A stretch of 64,000 nt of DNA from Cognaticolwellia sediminilitoris (GTDB taxonomy: Bacteria > Pseudomonadota > Gammaproteobacteria > Enterobacterales > Alteromonadaceae). This document shows positions 1-9,584 of this stretch, piece after piece. The stretch spans positions 1-64,000 of the forward strand of contig NBOG01000013.1 in assembly GCA_002104535.1 (NCBI GenBank), in the 5' to 3' direction. A model generated the notes under the pieces. It did no database searches, was not told where the DNA came from, and saw nothing but the letters and a program-made list of their open reading frames with translations. The position numbers were made by a program, and so were the translations under genes. The first letter of the stretch is position 1; each line of letters opens with the position of its first letter.

Positions 1-59
1 TTTTGGTGAAAGTATTTTAAATAATAAACAAGCACTTATCTTCTATATTTGTGGGGATA

Positions 60-280
60 CTTCAGAATAAATTCGCCCCTACGGGAAAGTTAGCTGTAAG
101 CTGTCAGTTTTGAGCTTTCAGTAAACCCAAAAAACGTCTGTATGGTGTTAGTTTTAACTGAAAGCTGACAGCTTCGAGCTTATGACTTTCTTAGCGACTT
201 CAGTCGCCAAAGATGTTTTAACAGTGCTAGATTACGTTCTGCTAAATAAAAGTAAAGGCGAATAAATTCGCCCTTATTTG
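60..280 (-). repeat. Dispersed palindromic repeat, copy 1 (MITE/REP-like)
   Basis: A long imperfect inverted repeat: AGCTGTCAG and GAGCTTTCAGT on the left arm face ACTGAAAGCTGACAGCT on the right arm across about 45 bases. Both edges carry AATAAATTCGCCC, and one edge has GCGACTTCAGTCGCC. The same building blocks recur in the opposite orientation in the two copies at 46.7-47.2 kb. It has no coding capacity. It fills the 307-base stretch left of the mscS stop codon. Confidence 0.7.
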
Positions 281-307
281 ATGGTTTAATTAATGGTTAA
301 TGCAGGT

Positions 308-1210
308 TTAATTATTACTGTCACTTTCGCTTTTGCTTCGAGTAAGGGTTAATGAGCCGTCAAGGTGAATATCGCGTTGCGGGTAAGCAACCACAATATC
401 ATTTTCCTCAAATAACTCTTCTAAACGAAATCTGACATTGCTTTTTGCAACCCTTAATCCACTTTCAGCTTGTGAGCTGATCCAAAAAGTGACCTGAAAC
501 ATCAGAGCGTTATCACCAAAATCATCAAATGTAACGACAGGCTTAGGGTGCTCTAAGGCTTCTTCTTGGTCAGTAGTGGCCTGCATAATAAGGTCAGCGA
601 CTTTCCTGGCAGGCGAGCCATAAGCGACACCAACGGTAACTGAACATCGAACAAACTGGTCGACTAATGTCCAGTTCACCACGGTATTTTCTAGTAGCTT
701 ACTGTTAGGAATTAATAAATGAACACCATCTATGCGCTTAATACGAGTAGAACGAGTGTTTATTTCTTCCACCATACCTTTGGTGTCTTCAACTTCTAAA
801 AAGTCACCAATACGAATAGGGCGCTCCCACATTAATATCCAACCACTAATAAAGTTGTTAATGATATTCTGTGCACCAAAACCAAAACCAAACCCAATGG
901 CAATCGCACCGGATAAGAAAGCAAAGGCAGCTATCGGCACATTCATAAAGTCTAATATGCTAATGATAATCATGGTTATCGATAGCACATACAAAATACG
1001 TTGTACTAAATGAATAACATTAGGGTCAGTTTTCTTAGCTGATAAACGCTTATGGACAAATGATGTTAGCCATTTAGTTAACAATAAACCGATAAAAATA
1101 AGCACAGGTATAAAGAGTACATCACCTAAGGTTATCGGCTGTTCGGAAACCGTGACTAACTTATAAGCGAGTATTTCTTGAATCTGTGCAATAGTCTGTT
1201 TTATTGTCAT
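308..1210 (-). CDS. Small-conductance mechanosensitive channel, MscS family
   Basis: A 300-residue inner-membrane channel that would release solutes on hypo-osmotic shock. Three hydrophobic segments lie at about residues 28-48, 70-92 and 94-115. The third is the Gly/Ala-rich pore helix and leads into GFGFGFGAQNIINNFISG and then ERPIRIGDFLEV, the hallmark start of the MscS beta domain. Length fits the compact MscS form. It is the last gene of a minus-strand operon, 24 bases after the RimB-type gene, and its start is a plain ATG. Linkage to rimK suggests co-regulation, perhaps with growth state or osmotic change, but the sequence does not show why. Confidence 0.9.
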   Translation of the reverse strand: MTIKQTIAQIQEILAYKLVTVSEQPITLGDVLFIPVLIFIGLLLTKWLTSFVHKRLSAKKTDPNVIHLVQRILYVLSITMIIISILDFMNVPIAAFAFLSGAIAIGFGFGFGAQNIINNFISGWILMWERPIRIGDFLEVEDTKGMVEEINTRSTRIKRIDGVHLLIPNSKLLENTVVNWTLVDQFVRCSVTVGVAYGSPARKVADLIMQATTDQEEALEHPKPVVTFDDFGDNALMFQVTFWISSQAESGLRVAKSNVRFRLEELFEENDIVVAYPQRDIHLDGSLTLTRSKSESDSNN

Positions 1211-1234
1211 ATTCAGTCCTTAAAATTTTGGATT

Positions 1235-1666
1235 TTATGAGTTCATAAACACTTTTGATGGGTCTACAAGAAACCTATCACCAATAGCTTCACGGCCAAA
1301 TAACATCAGATAACTCATATCTGAGCGATCTGTTAAGGTTATTTCAATGTTCCAGTGCTCGTTACCAAGTTGAACTGGCGTTGAAATAACATAGCGCTGC
1401 TCTGATGTACCGTTAGACGACTTGACTCTTCTAATGTCATGCAATGGCGCTTCGCAGCTGATCATGTGGTCAACATTATGCACTTCAGGGTGTAAATCAA
1501 ACTTCACCATTACCTTACCTTTTTTGGTAACTTTAGTGATGTTATCAACATGAAGTGATGATGTTTTGGCACCGGTATCTACCCGTACTTGTAAATCGGC
1601 TATCGCTAACTCAGGTAGCGCAATAGATTCCAAACGACCAATAATTGCTTTCTCTTTTGTTGTCAT
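1235..1666 (-). CDS. rimB: RimB-type retropepsin-like protein (putative ATP-dependent zinc protease family)
   Basis: A 143-residue protein with VRVDTGAKTSSLHV near residues 27-40, the D-T-G-A active-site loop of the retropepsin-like fold, and a later LMLFGREAIG segment matching the second strand of such domains. Databases often call this family ATP-dependent zinc protease. In Pseudomonas the rimK-linked member, RimB, modulates the S6-glutamylating enzyme RimK. It lies 16 bases after the AstE-like gene and before mscS in the same operon, which supports the Rim assignment. The symbol rests on family and context, not on a proven function here. Confidence 0.75.
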   Translation of the reverse strand: MTTKEKAIIGRLESIALPELAIADLQVRVDTGAKTSSLHVDNITKVTKKGKVMVKFDLHPEVHNVDHMISCEAPLHDIRRVKSSNGTSEQRYVISTPVQLGNEHWNIEITLTDRSDMSYLMLFGREAIGDRFLVDPSKVFMNS

Positions 1667-1682
1667 ATTACGTTACCTCTTC

Positions 1683-2702
1683 TTAAACGTTATTATCCGG
1701 CATCAAGTTATCTTGTGCAGTTTCAATTTGCATTACAATATGGCCATCATCTTCTTCGAAGTAGGCGATATGGAACATAGCTTCACCTTCTTGCACTAAT
1801 GGAATGTTTTGCTGACCGATTAATATACCCGATCTAATGGCGGTAACTTTATCAATTACATCTCCATACGGACTGCCAATTTCAGCTAATATATCGCCTT
1901 TTTTGACTCTGTCGCCTAGCTTAACAAGATGATTAACAATACCACTCGCATTTGCTCGCAACCATTGGCTACTATTGGCAACAAACGGCGGAACCACTTT
2001 CTTACGGGTTGACGATTTACGTACCATACCTAAATGTTTTAACACATTGGTAATACCGCGCATACCGGCAAGAATTGAAAAGTCATCAAAACGTAAAGCT
2101 TCACCGGCTTCATAAAGTAAGACTTTAGTTTTATGTTTAACTGCCGCTTCTCTTAATGAGCCGTCAATAATATTTGAGTTAAGTACTACAGGCACCCCAA
2201 ATACTAAGGCCAATTCCTTGGTCTCTTCTTCGGATAAATCAGCCCGGATTTGTGGGAAATTCGAACGATGAATCGCACCAGTATGAAGATCAATGCCGTA
2301 ATCACAATGCTTAACAATTTCATTAAGAAAAATGTGCGCCACGCGGCCAGCGAGCGAGCCCTTAGACGAGCCAGGAAAACAGCGATTAAGATCGCGTCTA
2401 TCTGGCATATAGCGGCTTTGGTTCACTACACCGTAAACATTAACCATAGGTACAGCAATTAACGTCCCTCTGATCAGCTTAAAATTCTTTTGGCTGATCA
2501 GACGACGGATAATTTCGATACCATTAAGCTCGTCACCATGAACAGCCGCACTGATAAATATTGTCGGACCTGGTTTTTTGGCTCTAATGATATGCACGGG
2601 TAGTGAAACATCGGCATCGGTATAAAGTTTCGCTACCGGTAATTCTATCTTGCGTTGTTCACCAGGCAAGATATCAAATTCGCCTATACGTAATACATTC
2701 AT
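1683..2702 (-). CDS. Succinylglutamate desuccinylase/aspartoacylase-family zinc hydrolase
   Basis: A 339-residue zinc-dependent deacylase of the AstE/AspA family (M14-like fold). The zinc motif HGDELNGIEIIRRL sits near residues 55-68, with a further ligand in GIDLHTG near residue 138. The last 90 residues form a separate beta-rich domain of the kind found in longer members of the family. The gene starts 15 bases after the rimK stop and precedes rimB. In other proteobacteria such enzymes sit beside rimK, so a role in trimming or supplying acyl/amino-acid modifications is plausible. The substrate is unknown, and arginine catabolism (true AstE) is unlikely because no ast gene is near. Confidence 0.8.
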   Translation of the reverse strand: MNVLRIGEFDILPGEQRKIELPVAKLYTDADVSLPVHIIRAKKPGPTIFISAAVHGDELNGIEIIRRLISQKNFKLIRGTLIAVPMVNVYGVVNQSRYMPDRRDLNRCFPGSSKGSLAGRVAHIFLNEIVKHCDYGIDLHTGAIHRSNFPQIRADLSEEETKELALVFGVPVVLNSNIIDGSLREAAVKHKTKVLLYEAGEALRFDDFSILAGMRGITNVLKHLGMVRKSSTRKKVVPPFVANSSQWLRANASGIVNHLVKLGDRVKKGDILAEIGSPYGDVIDKVTAIRSGILIGQQNIPLVQEGEAMFHIAYFEEDDGHIVMQIETAQDNLMPDNNV

Positions 2703-2717
2703 AATGTTTAGCCTTTA

Positions 2718-3623
2718 TTAACCTATACCGCGTGTTTTAGTGTTATGAGGTTTAGCATTTTTTTCTAAAAATTCAAAAATCATACCGGCAACGTTTTTAC
2801 CGGTAGCTTTTTCAATGCCTTCTAAGCCTGGTGAAGAGTTAACTTCCATTACCATAGGACCATTTTGTGAGCGAAGCAAATCTACACCACACATGTTTAA
2901 GCCCATTGCTTTAGCTGCTTTTACTGCGGTATCACGTTCTTCTTTTGACAATTTAACCACTTCAGCAGAGCCGCCGCGATGTAAATTAGAACGGAACTCG
3001 CCTTCAGCGCCTTGACGTTTCATCGCAGCTACCACTTTGCCGCCAATCACTAAACAACGAATATCAGCACCGCCAGCTTCTTTAACAAACTCTTGTACAA
3101 GTATGTTAGCTTTTAAGCCCATGAATGCTTCAATAATAGCTTCTGCGGCTTTTGCCGTATCAGCTAGTACCACGCCAATACCTTGTGTACCTTCTAATAA
3201 TTTAATTACCACTGGCGCGCCGCCCACGTTTTTAATTAAATCTTTAGCGTTATCGGGTTTGTTAGCAAAACCTGTACGTGGCAAGCCAATACCTTTGCGA
3301 GATAATAATTGTAATGAACGTAATTTGTCGCGTGAACGGCTGATAGCAACAGATTCATTAATATTAAATGTGCCCATCATTTCAAATTGTCTTGCTACCG
3401 CGGTACCGTAAAAGGTAACAGAAGCACCAATACGCGGAATAATAGCATCATACATAGGTAATTCTTTACCATGGTAACGGACAGTTGAGCGACTACTCGT
3501 GATATCCATGTAGCAATGTAATGTGTCGATAACATCTACTTCATGGCCCATTGCTTCGCCTGCTTCTTTTAGACGTTTGGTTGAATATAGATTTTTGTTT
3601 CTTGATAAAATTGCAACTTTCAT
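2718..3623 (-). CDS. rimK: RimK, ribosomal protein S6--L-glutamate ligase
   Basis: A 301-residue ATP-grasp ligase that adds glutamates to the C terminus of ribosomal protein S6. It begins [18 protein letters not shown], as E. coli RimK does. Visible ATP-grasp features are the [14 protein letters not shown] nucleotide-binding loop (about residues 138-151), [13 protein letters not shown], and a C-terminal [18 protein letters not shown] metal/ATP-binding segment. Length matches the E. coli enzyme (300 residues). It is the first gene of the operon with the AstE-like, RimB-like and MscS genes and is transcribed divergently from a LysR regulator, whose binding sites probably lie in the 137-base gap. 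Confidence 0.95.
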   Translation of the reverse strand: MKVAILSRNKNLYSTKRLKEAGEAMGHEVDVIDTLHCYMDITSSRSTVRYHGKELPMYDAIIPRIGASVTFYGTAVARQFEMMGTFNINESVAISRSRDKLRSLQLLSRKGIGLPRTGFANKPDNAKDLIKNVGGAPVVIKLLEGTQGIGVVLADTAKAAEAIIEAFMGLKANILVQEFVKEAGGADIRCLVIGGKVVAAMKRQGAEGEFRSNLHRGGSAEVVKLSKEERDTAVKAAKAMGLNMCGVDLLRSQNGPMVMEVNSSPGLEGIEKATGKNVAGMIFEFLEKNAKPHNTKTRGIG

Positions 3624-3701
3624 AATGTTAACCTGAATATTTTCACTTTTATAAATAAAGTGATGTAAATGTGTAACTAGAGTGTATAGTCAAGTTTAAG
3701 A

Positions 3702-3716
3702 ATTGCAAAACGCAAT
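3702..3716. promoter_or_regulatory. Candidate LysR-type operator (T-N11-A dyad)
   Basis: A perfect 5+5 dyad, ATTGC-5-GCAAT, containing a T-N11-A spacing, the usual LysR recognition format. It lies in the gap between divergent rimK and the LysR gene, so it is a likely binding site for that regulator. Confidence 0.5.
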
Positions 3717-3729
3717 ATTTTGACTGGTT

Positions 3730-3748
3730 TAATCAAAAATTTTGATTA
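3730..3748. promoter_or_regulatory. 19-bp palindrome before the LysR gene
   Basis: TAATCAAAA-A-TTTTGATTA is a perfect palindrome around a single central base, ending 12 bases before the LysR start codon. Its position suggests autoregulation, or shared control of the divergent rimK operon. Confidence 0.5.
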
Positions 3749-3760
3749 GAGGCTGGATTT

Positions 3761-4606
3761 ATGAAATTTGAACTATTGACGACATTTTTAGAAGTAAGCC
3801 GAACACTGCATTTTAGGATCGCTTCTGAGAATTTATTTATTACCCAATCAGCGGTAAGTGCTCGCATAAAATTACTCGAAGATGATCTTGGCGTTTTATT
3901 GTTTGATCGAACACATAAACACTTAAAGTTAACGAGGGAAGGGCATCGCTTAATCAAACATGCCAACGAACTATTGTTTATGTGGCAAAAAACTAAACAT
4001 GATGTTGGTATCGCCGAGCACGACGCGCAGCAACTCTCTATCGGTTCAATGAACTCTATTTGGGATATTGTTTTACAAGGTTGGCTGCAGAAAATTCATC
4101 GTAATTTAGACAGTGTCAGTTTGTTTACCAGTACCTATTCGCCGATGGAATTAAGAAAAAATGTTGTAAACCGTACAATTGACATCGCCTTTTTGTTTGA
4201 ACCGCCATTTGTTGAAGATTTAGTCACTGAAAAGGTTTCGACTGTACCATTGCACTTAGTCACCACTGAGCGCAATCAAATTAAAGATTTGAGCTTAGAC
4301 AATTACATTATGGTGGATTATGGCGAGTCAGTGAATACTATGCATATGCGTGAATTTCAAGACGCGCCACCAGCCAAGCACTTTATGACTCAGCCGCGCA
4401 TTGCACTTAATTACCTTTTACAGGCGGGCGGTTGTGCACATTTACCGAGGCAGATGACTTTTGAGCATGTTGAAGCACATAAGTTATATGTTGTTGAAAG
4501 CGCGCCAGTTTATCAGCGTGAAATATTTGCCGTTTATTTAGCTAAAAGCCAAAAAACGGAAATGATCAAGCAAGCATTGGCTTTATTCCCGTATTTAATA
4601 GTTTAA
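3761..4606 (+). CDS. LysR-family transcriptional regulator (HdfR-like)
   Basis: A 281-residue LysR regulator. The N-terminal winged helix-turn-helix spans about residues 1-60 and includes RIASENLFITQSAVSARIKLLEDDLG and the typical LLFDRTHKHLKLTREG wing (cited in parts). The rest is the ligand-binding domain. The N terminus resembles the HdfR group; the effector domain gives no clear ligand. It is divergent from rimK with two dyads between them, so control of the rim operon is the simplest inference. Two cysteines do not suggest redox sensing. Confidence is high for the family and low for the target. Confidence 0.88.
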   Translation: MKFELLTTFLEVSRTLHFRIASENLFITQSAVSARIKLLEDDLGVLLFDRTHKHLKLTREGHRLIKHANELLFMWQKTKHDVGIAEHDAQQLSIGSMNSIWDIVLQGWLQKIHRNLDSVSLFTSTYSPMELRKNVVNRTIDIAFLFEPPFVEDLVTEKVSTVPLHLVTTERNQIKDLSLDNYIMVDYGESVNTMHMREFQDAPPAKHFMTQPRIALNYLLQAGGCAHLPRQMTFEHVEAHKLYVVESAPVYQREIFAVYLAKSQKTEMIKQALALFPYLIV

Positions 4607-4805
4607 ATATGGCTGATAATATTTTTGAATGTCGCTGATATAGGGAATGTCGTGTTCCTAAATTTTAATTAAAAGTATTATTCGCTTTAGCCATAATGGA
4701 AAGCTCGAAAGCATGTGTAAGCAGAAAAACATGAAAATTCAGGGGTAAATTGATAACCATAGACAATTTTTATGCCTTCTTAGCTTTAACATGGAGCTAT
4801 AAAGC

Positions 4806-5819
4806 GTGCTAAGCTTTACAGATGCAATTAATTATTCGATTTTTAATGATTCTATTGAGAGTTTAATGAAAAAACCTAAGTTACCAGAAAATGAGCATGC
4901 AAGGCTTGAAACGTTGCAGTTGCTTAATATCTTAGACACTGAGTCTGAAGAACGTTTTGACCGACTGACTCGAGTCGCAAAAAGAATGTTTGATGTCCCT
5001 ATTGCGTTGGTTAGTTTAGTTGATGAGAATCGTCAATGGTTTAAGTCGTGTATCGGCTTGCCTGTAAGAGAAACTCCGCGAGATATTTCTTTTTGTGGTC
5101 ATGCTATTTTGGAAAGTAAGGTTTTTGTCATTTCAGATACATTGGAAGATCAACGTTTTGTAGATAACCCTTTAGTTACCGATGATCCTAAAATTCGCTT
5201 TTATGCTGGTTGCCCTTTAGAAGCGCCCAATGGCAGTAAATTAGGCACCTTATGTATTATTGATACCAAACCTAGACGGTTCGATGACGATGATATATTG
5301 GCTTTAGCTGATATTGCTGCCATGGTAGAAAAAGAGCTGTCGACCTTACAAATGGCAACCATGGATGAATTAACAAACATCAGTAATCGCCGTGGATTTA
5401 GAATGTTAGCCGAGAGAAGTATTAAGGTTGCTACTCGACATGAACTGCCAATAACATTAATATTTTTAGATCTAGATAAGTTTAAACAAATTAATGATCG
5501 TTTTGGTCACGCAGAAGGAGATAACGCCTTAAAAACCTTTGCTCGCCTGATGAAAAGTGCTTGTCGAGAGTCCGATGCTTTTGCACGTTTAGGTGGCGAT
5601 GAATTTGTCGTTCTACTGTCAAATACCACCATATCCTATGCCAAAGGTTTTATCACTCGGTTTAAAAAATCTTTAGGTAAAATAAATCGTGCCAGCGATT
5701 ACGATTACGATATTACCTTTTCACATGGTATTGTCTTATTTGACGCTGAAAAGCATACTAGCATTGATAAATTGCTCGAAGAAGGTGATGCGTTGATGTT
5801 CGATCATAAAAATAGTTAA
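4806..5819 (+). CDS. GAF-domain diguanylate cyclase (GGDEF)
   Basis: A 337-residue cytoplasmic c-di-GMP synthase. A GAF domain covers about residues 40-175 (with ILDTESEERFDRLTRVAKR and PRDISFCGHAIL), and a GGDEF domain about 180-335. The active-site loop reads RLGGDEFVVLL, so the catalytic GGDEF is intact. No RxxD inhibitory site is evident in the usual position. No membrane segment is seen, so the GAF domain probably binds a soluble ligand. The start given is GTG, nine bases after GGAG. An ATG at 4866 fits the usual family N terminus better (KLPENEHARLETL follows) but has only a weak ribosome site. Single-gene unit. Confidence 0.9.
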   Translation: MLSFTDAINYSIFNDSIESLMKKPKLPENEHARLETLQLLNILDTESEERFDRLTRVAKRMFDVPIALVSLVDENRQWFKSCIGLPVRETPRDISFCGHAILESKVFVISDTLEDQRFVDNPLVTDDPKIRFYAGCPLEAPNGSKLGTLCIIDTKPRRFDDDDILALADIAAMVEKELSTLQMATMDELTNISNRRGFRMLAERSIKVATRHELPITLIFLDLDKFKQINDRFGHAEGDNALKTFARLMKSACRESDAFARLGGDEFVVLLSNTTISYAKGFITRFKKSLGKINRASDYDYDITFSHGIVLFDAEKHTSIDKLLEEGDALMFDHKNS

Positions 5820-5930
5820 GCGTAACAAGCAGGTTTATTGTCAGGTTATGGAAGTAATCGCTCTGCTAATATTGCACAATTATTATCATTAAGGGTTGTC
5901 TTGGCTGTAACAAAATTTGCTAAAGGCCGA

Positions 5931-6797
5931 TCAAAGTAATTGCTCAGCCAAATAATCAACCAGTAACCTGATTCTTGGCGATAAATGGCGGTTTTGTGGG
6001 TAAATAGCCCAAATGCCGTCATCAGCAGCACGAAAATTATCTAACAAACTAATCAATTCGCCACTTTCTAGATAGCTTTGCACATAATAATCAGGTAATT
6101 GTACAATCCCTAAGCCTTTTAGGGCTGCATCGGTCAAACTAAGGCCGCTGTTATAGCGCAATCGTCCATTAATTCGGATACTTTTTTCTTTTTTAAATTC
6201 ACTAAAATGCCAATAATCGAGCGTGCCTAATAAACAACTGTGTTTGTTAAGCTCTGATATCGAATGTGGTATACCGTGTTTATCCAAATAATCTGGTGAT
6301 GCACAAAGGTAATTGGTTCGTGTACCTAATTTTTTTGCCATCATTGAAGAGTCACTTAATTTGCCGAGACGAATCGCTAAATCATAACCATCTTCGGTTA
6401 AATCTATTTGTCGGTTGCTTAAATAAGCAGACACTTCAACATCGCTATATTGCTTAACAAAGTTGTTTACTAGCGGTAAAATTTGTTGCTCGCCATAGGT
6501 TACCGGCGCGGTTAACTTAATTTTACCTTGGGGTTTTGATTGCAAATTTGTGATAGCACGCTCTGCGGCTTCTAAGCCATCAAGCACACTTCGACAATGC
6601 TGATAAAAAATTCGCCCCTCTTCAGTCAACGTGACTTTACGAGTGGTGCGATAAAATAATTTTATATTCAAACGCTTTTCTAAAGCGCTTATTTGGCGGC
6701 TTACTTGTGCTGTCGAAATAGCCATTTTTTTCGACGCTAACGTAAAGCTCTCATTTTCAGCGACATAAACAAATTCGCTAATCCCTTCCCATTGCAT
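5931..6797 (-). CDS. LysR-family regulator divergent from frmA
   Basis: A 288-residue LysR regulator. Its helix-turn-helix lies in residues 1-60 (SFTLASKKMAISTAQVSRQI, then LFYRTTRKVTLTEEG), and the effector domain resembles the CrgA/AaeR-like subgroup. It is transcribed away from the formaldehyde genes frmA-frmB across a 272-base gap, which suggests that it controls them. This differs from E. coli, where the repressor FrmR belongs to another family. The stop is at 5931 and the start is an ATG at 6797. The effector is not known, and formaldehyde or a glutathione adduct is only an inference. Confidence 0.87.
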   Translation of the reverse strand: MQWEGISEFVYVAENESFTLASKKMAISTAQVSRQISALEKRLNIKLFYRTTRKVTLTEEGRIFYQHCRSVLDGLEAAERAITNLQSKPQGKIKLTAPVTYGEQQILPLVNNFVKQYSDVEVSAYLSNRQIDLTEDGYDLAIRLGKLSDSSMMAKKLGTRTNYLCASPDYLDKHGIPHSISELNKHSCLLGTLDYWHFSEFKKEKSIRINGRLRYNSGLSLTDAALKGLGIVQLPDYYVQSYLESGELISLLDNFRAADDGIWAIYPQNRHLSPRIRLLVDYLAEQLL

Positions 6798-6941
6798 GAT
6801 TGTTACCTATTTGTACAAGTACTTTAAAAATTATCACATTGTTACCGTATGGGCTAATAATATCAGTGCATGTTAGGGTATTTAATTAACTCGGTAGAAT
6901 TAATAAGGGTAAATTAAATACAATTAAACCTAATATTGTTA

Positions 6942-6957
6942 CACCTCAGTAAAGGTG
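6942..6957. promoter_or_regulatory. Candidate operator dyad upstream of frmA
   Basis: CACCT-6-AGGTG inverted repeat about 20 bases upstream of the -35 of the proposed frmA promoter and inside the divergent LysR-frmA gap. The position is typical for LysR activation. Weak evidence on its own. Confidence 0.35.
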
Positions 6958-6975
6958 AATTGCAAGTCAACAGTA

Positions 6976-7004
6976 TTATCATGATTAAGGTAATACACTA
7001 TACT
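6976..7004 (+). promoter_or_regulatory. Predicted sigma-70 promoter of frmA-frmB
   Basis: TTATCA, a 17-base spacer and TATACT form a reasonable -35/-10 pair. Transcription would start near 7011, giving a leader of about 60 bases before the frmA ATG at 7070. Confidence 0.45.
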
Positions 7005-7048
7005 GGACGCAATTAATTTCCGTTATCGCAGCATTGCAGCGGTAATGA

Positions 7049-8200
<1,152 letters not shown>

Positions 8201-8294
8201 ACGCTAATTTTATCGACGAGTTCCGCTTTCTGAACAAGATTTTATCACTGCTTAATTCGTCAGTAATTAAGCGGTAATATTTTGAGGTTTTAAC

Positions 8295-9146
8295 ATGACC
8301 ATTGACCATTTAATTGAAAACGTAAGTGTAAATAAAAGTTTTGGTGGCTGGCACAAGCAGTATAGTCATCAATCAAAAACGTTAAATTGCAAAATGCGCT
8401 TTGCTATTTATTTGCCACCACAAGTTTCTAGTGGTGAAAAAGTACCGGTATTGTACTGGCTATCAGGACTTACTTGCAGTGATGAAAACTTTATGCAGAA
8501 AGCGGGTGCGTTTCGTATGGCTGCAGAACTAGGTATGGCTATTGTCGCTCCTGATACTAGCCCACGTGGTGAAGGGGTTGCAGATGATGAAGGTTATGAC
8601 TTAGGCCAAGGTGCTGGCTTTTATGTTAATGCCACACAAGCACCTTGGAACCGACATTTTCAGATGTACGACTACGTGGTTAATGAATTACCTGAGATTA
8701 TCGAAGCGTCATTTCCAGTATCCCTAAAACGTGCGATCAGCGGCCATTCAATGGGCGGTCATGGTGCATTAAGTATAGCTTTGCAAAACCCTAAACGTTA
8801 TAGCTCGGTGTCGGCTTTTAGCCCTATTTGTAATCCGATACAAGCACCTTGGGGTAAAAAAGCCTTCACCGCTTACTTAGGAAAAGATCAAGCGGCTTGG
8901 CAAAATTACGATGCTAGTGAACTCATGAAAAGAGCAAAAACGTTTGTGCCGGCAAAAGTAGACCAAGGTGGTGCTGATGATTTTCTTGTTGAACAGTTAA
9001 AACCTGAGACATTAGGCGCGGCAGCAAAAGTTAATGACTATCCGTTAGAGTTAGCGATTCATGAAGGTTATGATCATAGCTATTACTTTATTTCGTCATT
9101 TATCGAACAACATATAAGTTTTCATGCTCAGCATTTAGCTAAGTAG
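8295..9146 (+). CDS. frmB: S-formylglutathione hydrolase
   Basis: A 283-residue alpha/beta-hydrolase of the esterase D group that hydrolyses S-formylglutathione to formate and glutathione. The nucleophile elbow GHSMGGHGAL carries the catalytic serine (residue 152). The oxyanion region LSGLTCSDENF and the C-terminal histidine segment EGYDHSYYFI match the family. Length is standard. It is the second gene of the frm operon, and a rho-independent terminator follows at 9162-9194. Whether a formate dehydrogenase completes detoxification cannot be seen here. Confidence 0.96.
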   Translation: MTIDHLIENVSVNKSFGGWHKQYSHQSKTLNCKMRFAIYLPPQVSSGEKVPVLYWLSGLTCSDENFMQKAGAFRMAAELGMAIVAPDTSPRGEGVADDEGYDLGQGAGFYVNATQAPWNRHFQMYDYVVNELPEIIEASFPVSLKRAISGHSMGGHGALSIALQNPKRYSSVSAFSPICNPIQAPWGKKAFTAYLGKDQAAWQNYDASELMKRAKTFVPAKVDQGGADDFLVEQLKPETLGAAAKVNDYPLELAIHEGYDHSYYFISSFIEQHISFHAQHLAK

Positions 9147-9161
9147 TTGCTGTTTTAGTGG

Positions 9162-9194
9162 AAATTGCCACAAAGTAATTTAGTGGCAATTTTT
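9162..9194 (+). terminator. Rho-independent terminator after frmB
   Basis: AAATTGCCAC, an 11-base loop, then GTGGCAATTT running into further T residues. It ends the frmA-frmB transcript 15 bases after the stop codon. Confidence 0.85.
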
Positions 9195-9584
9195 ATTTCA
9201 ATTTTCTTCAATTATTCTTTAATTTTTTTATTGGGGGGAGCAAGCGATGAAAAATCTAAAGCCCCAACAATAATTAAGGTTATGTCGACTAATAAGCGCT
9301 TTGACTATACTCACATCGCTGATTGTACCTAGCATGTTAATTTTCATTGCCGGCGATGAAAATTTTTAAACCTTTACAGAAACTCTCTTTGGTCTACCTA
9401 CCAGTAATAATCATTAAAATTCTACTAGGGGTTTATACCTAGTTGATCTGGGGGGATCACCTGATTAACCTTTGTTGAAAAAAGCGGCACTGTGGATGAG
9501 TGAATTACTTTCTTACCCATAAAGCGTCCATTAACGTCTGAATACTTTTCGTTGATGGTTGCAACAAACATAAAGGTTATAAAG
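9195..9584 (+). other. Long non-coding leader upstream of the M36 peptidase
   Basis: About 390 bases with no convincing gene. It holds a TTGGGG...CCCCAA pairing (about 9231-9272), an ACTAGG-8-CCTAGT hairpin near 9423-9442, and a G6 run just downstream. These may be part of a structured 5' leader. No family is recognised and no clear promoter is identified. Confidence 0.3.
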
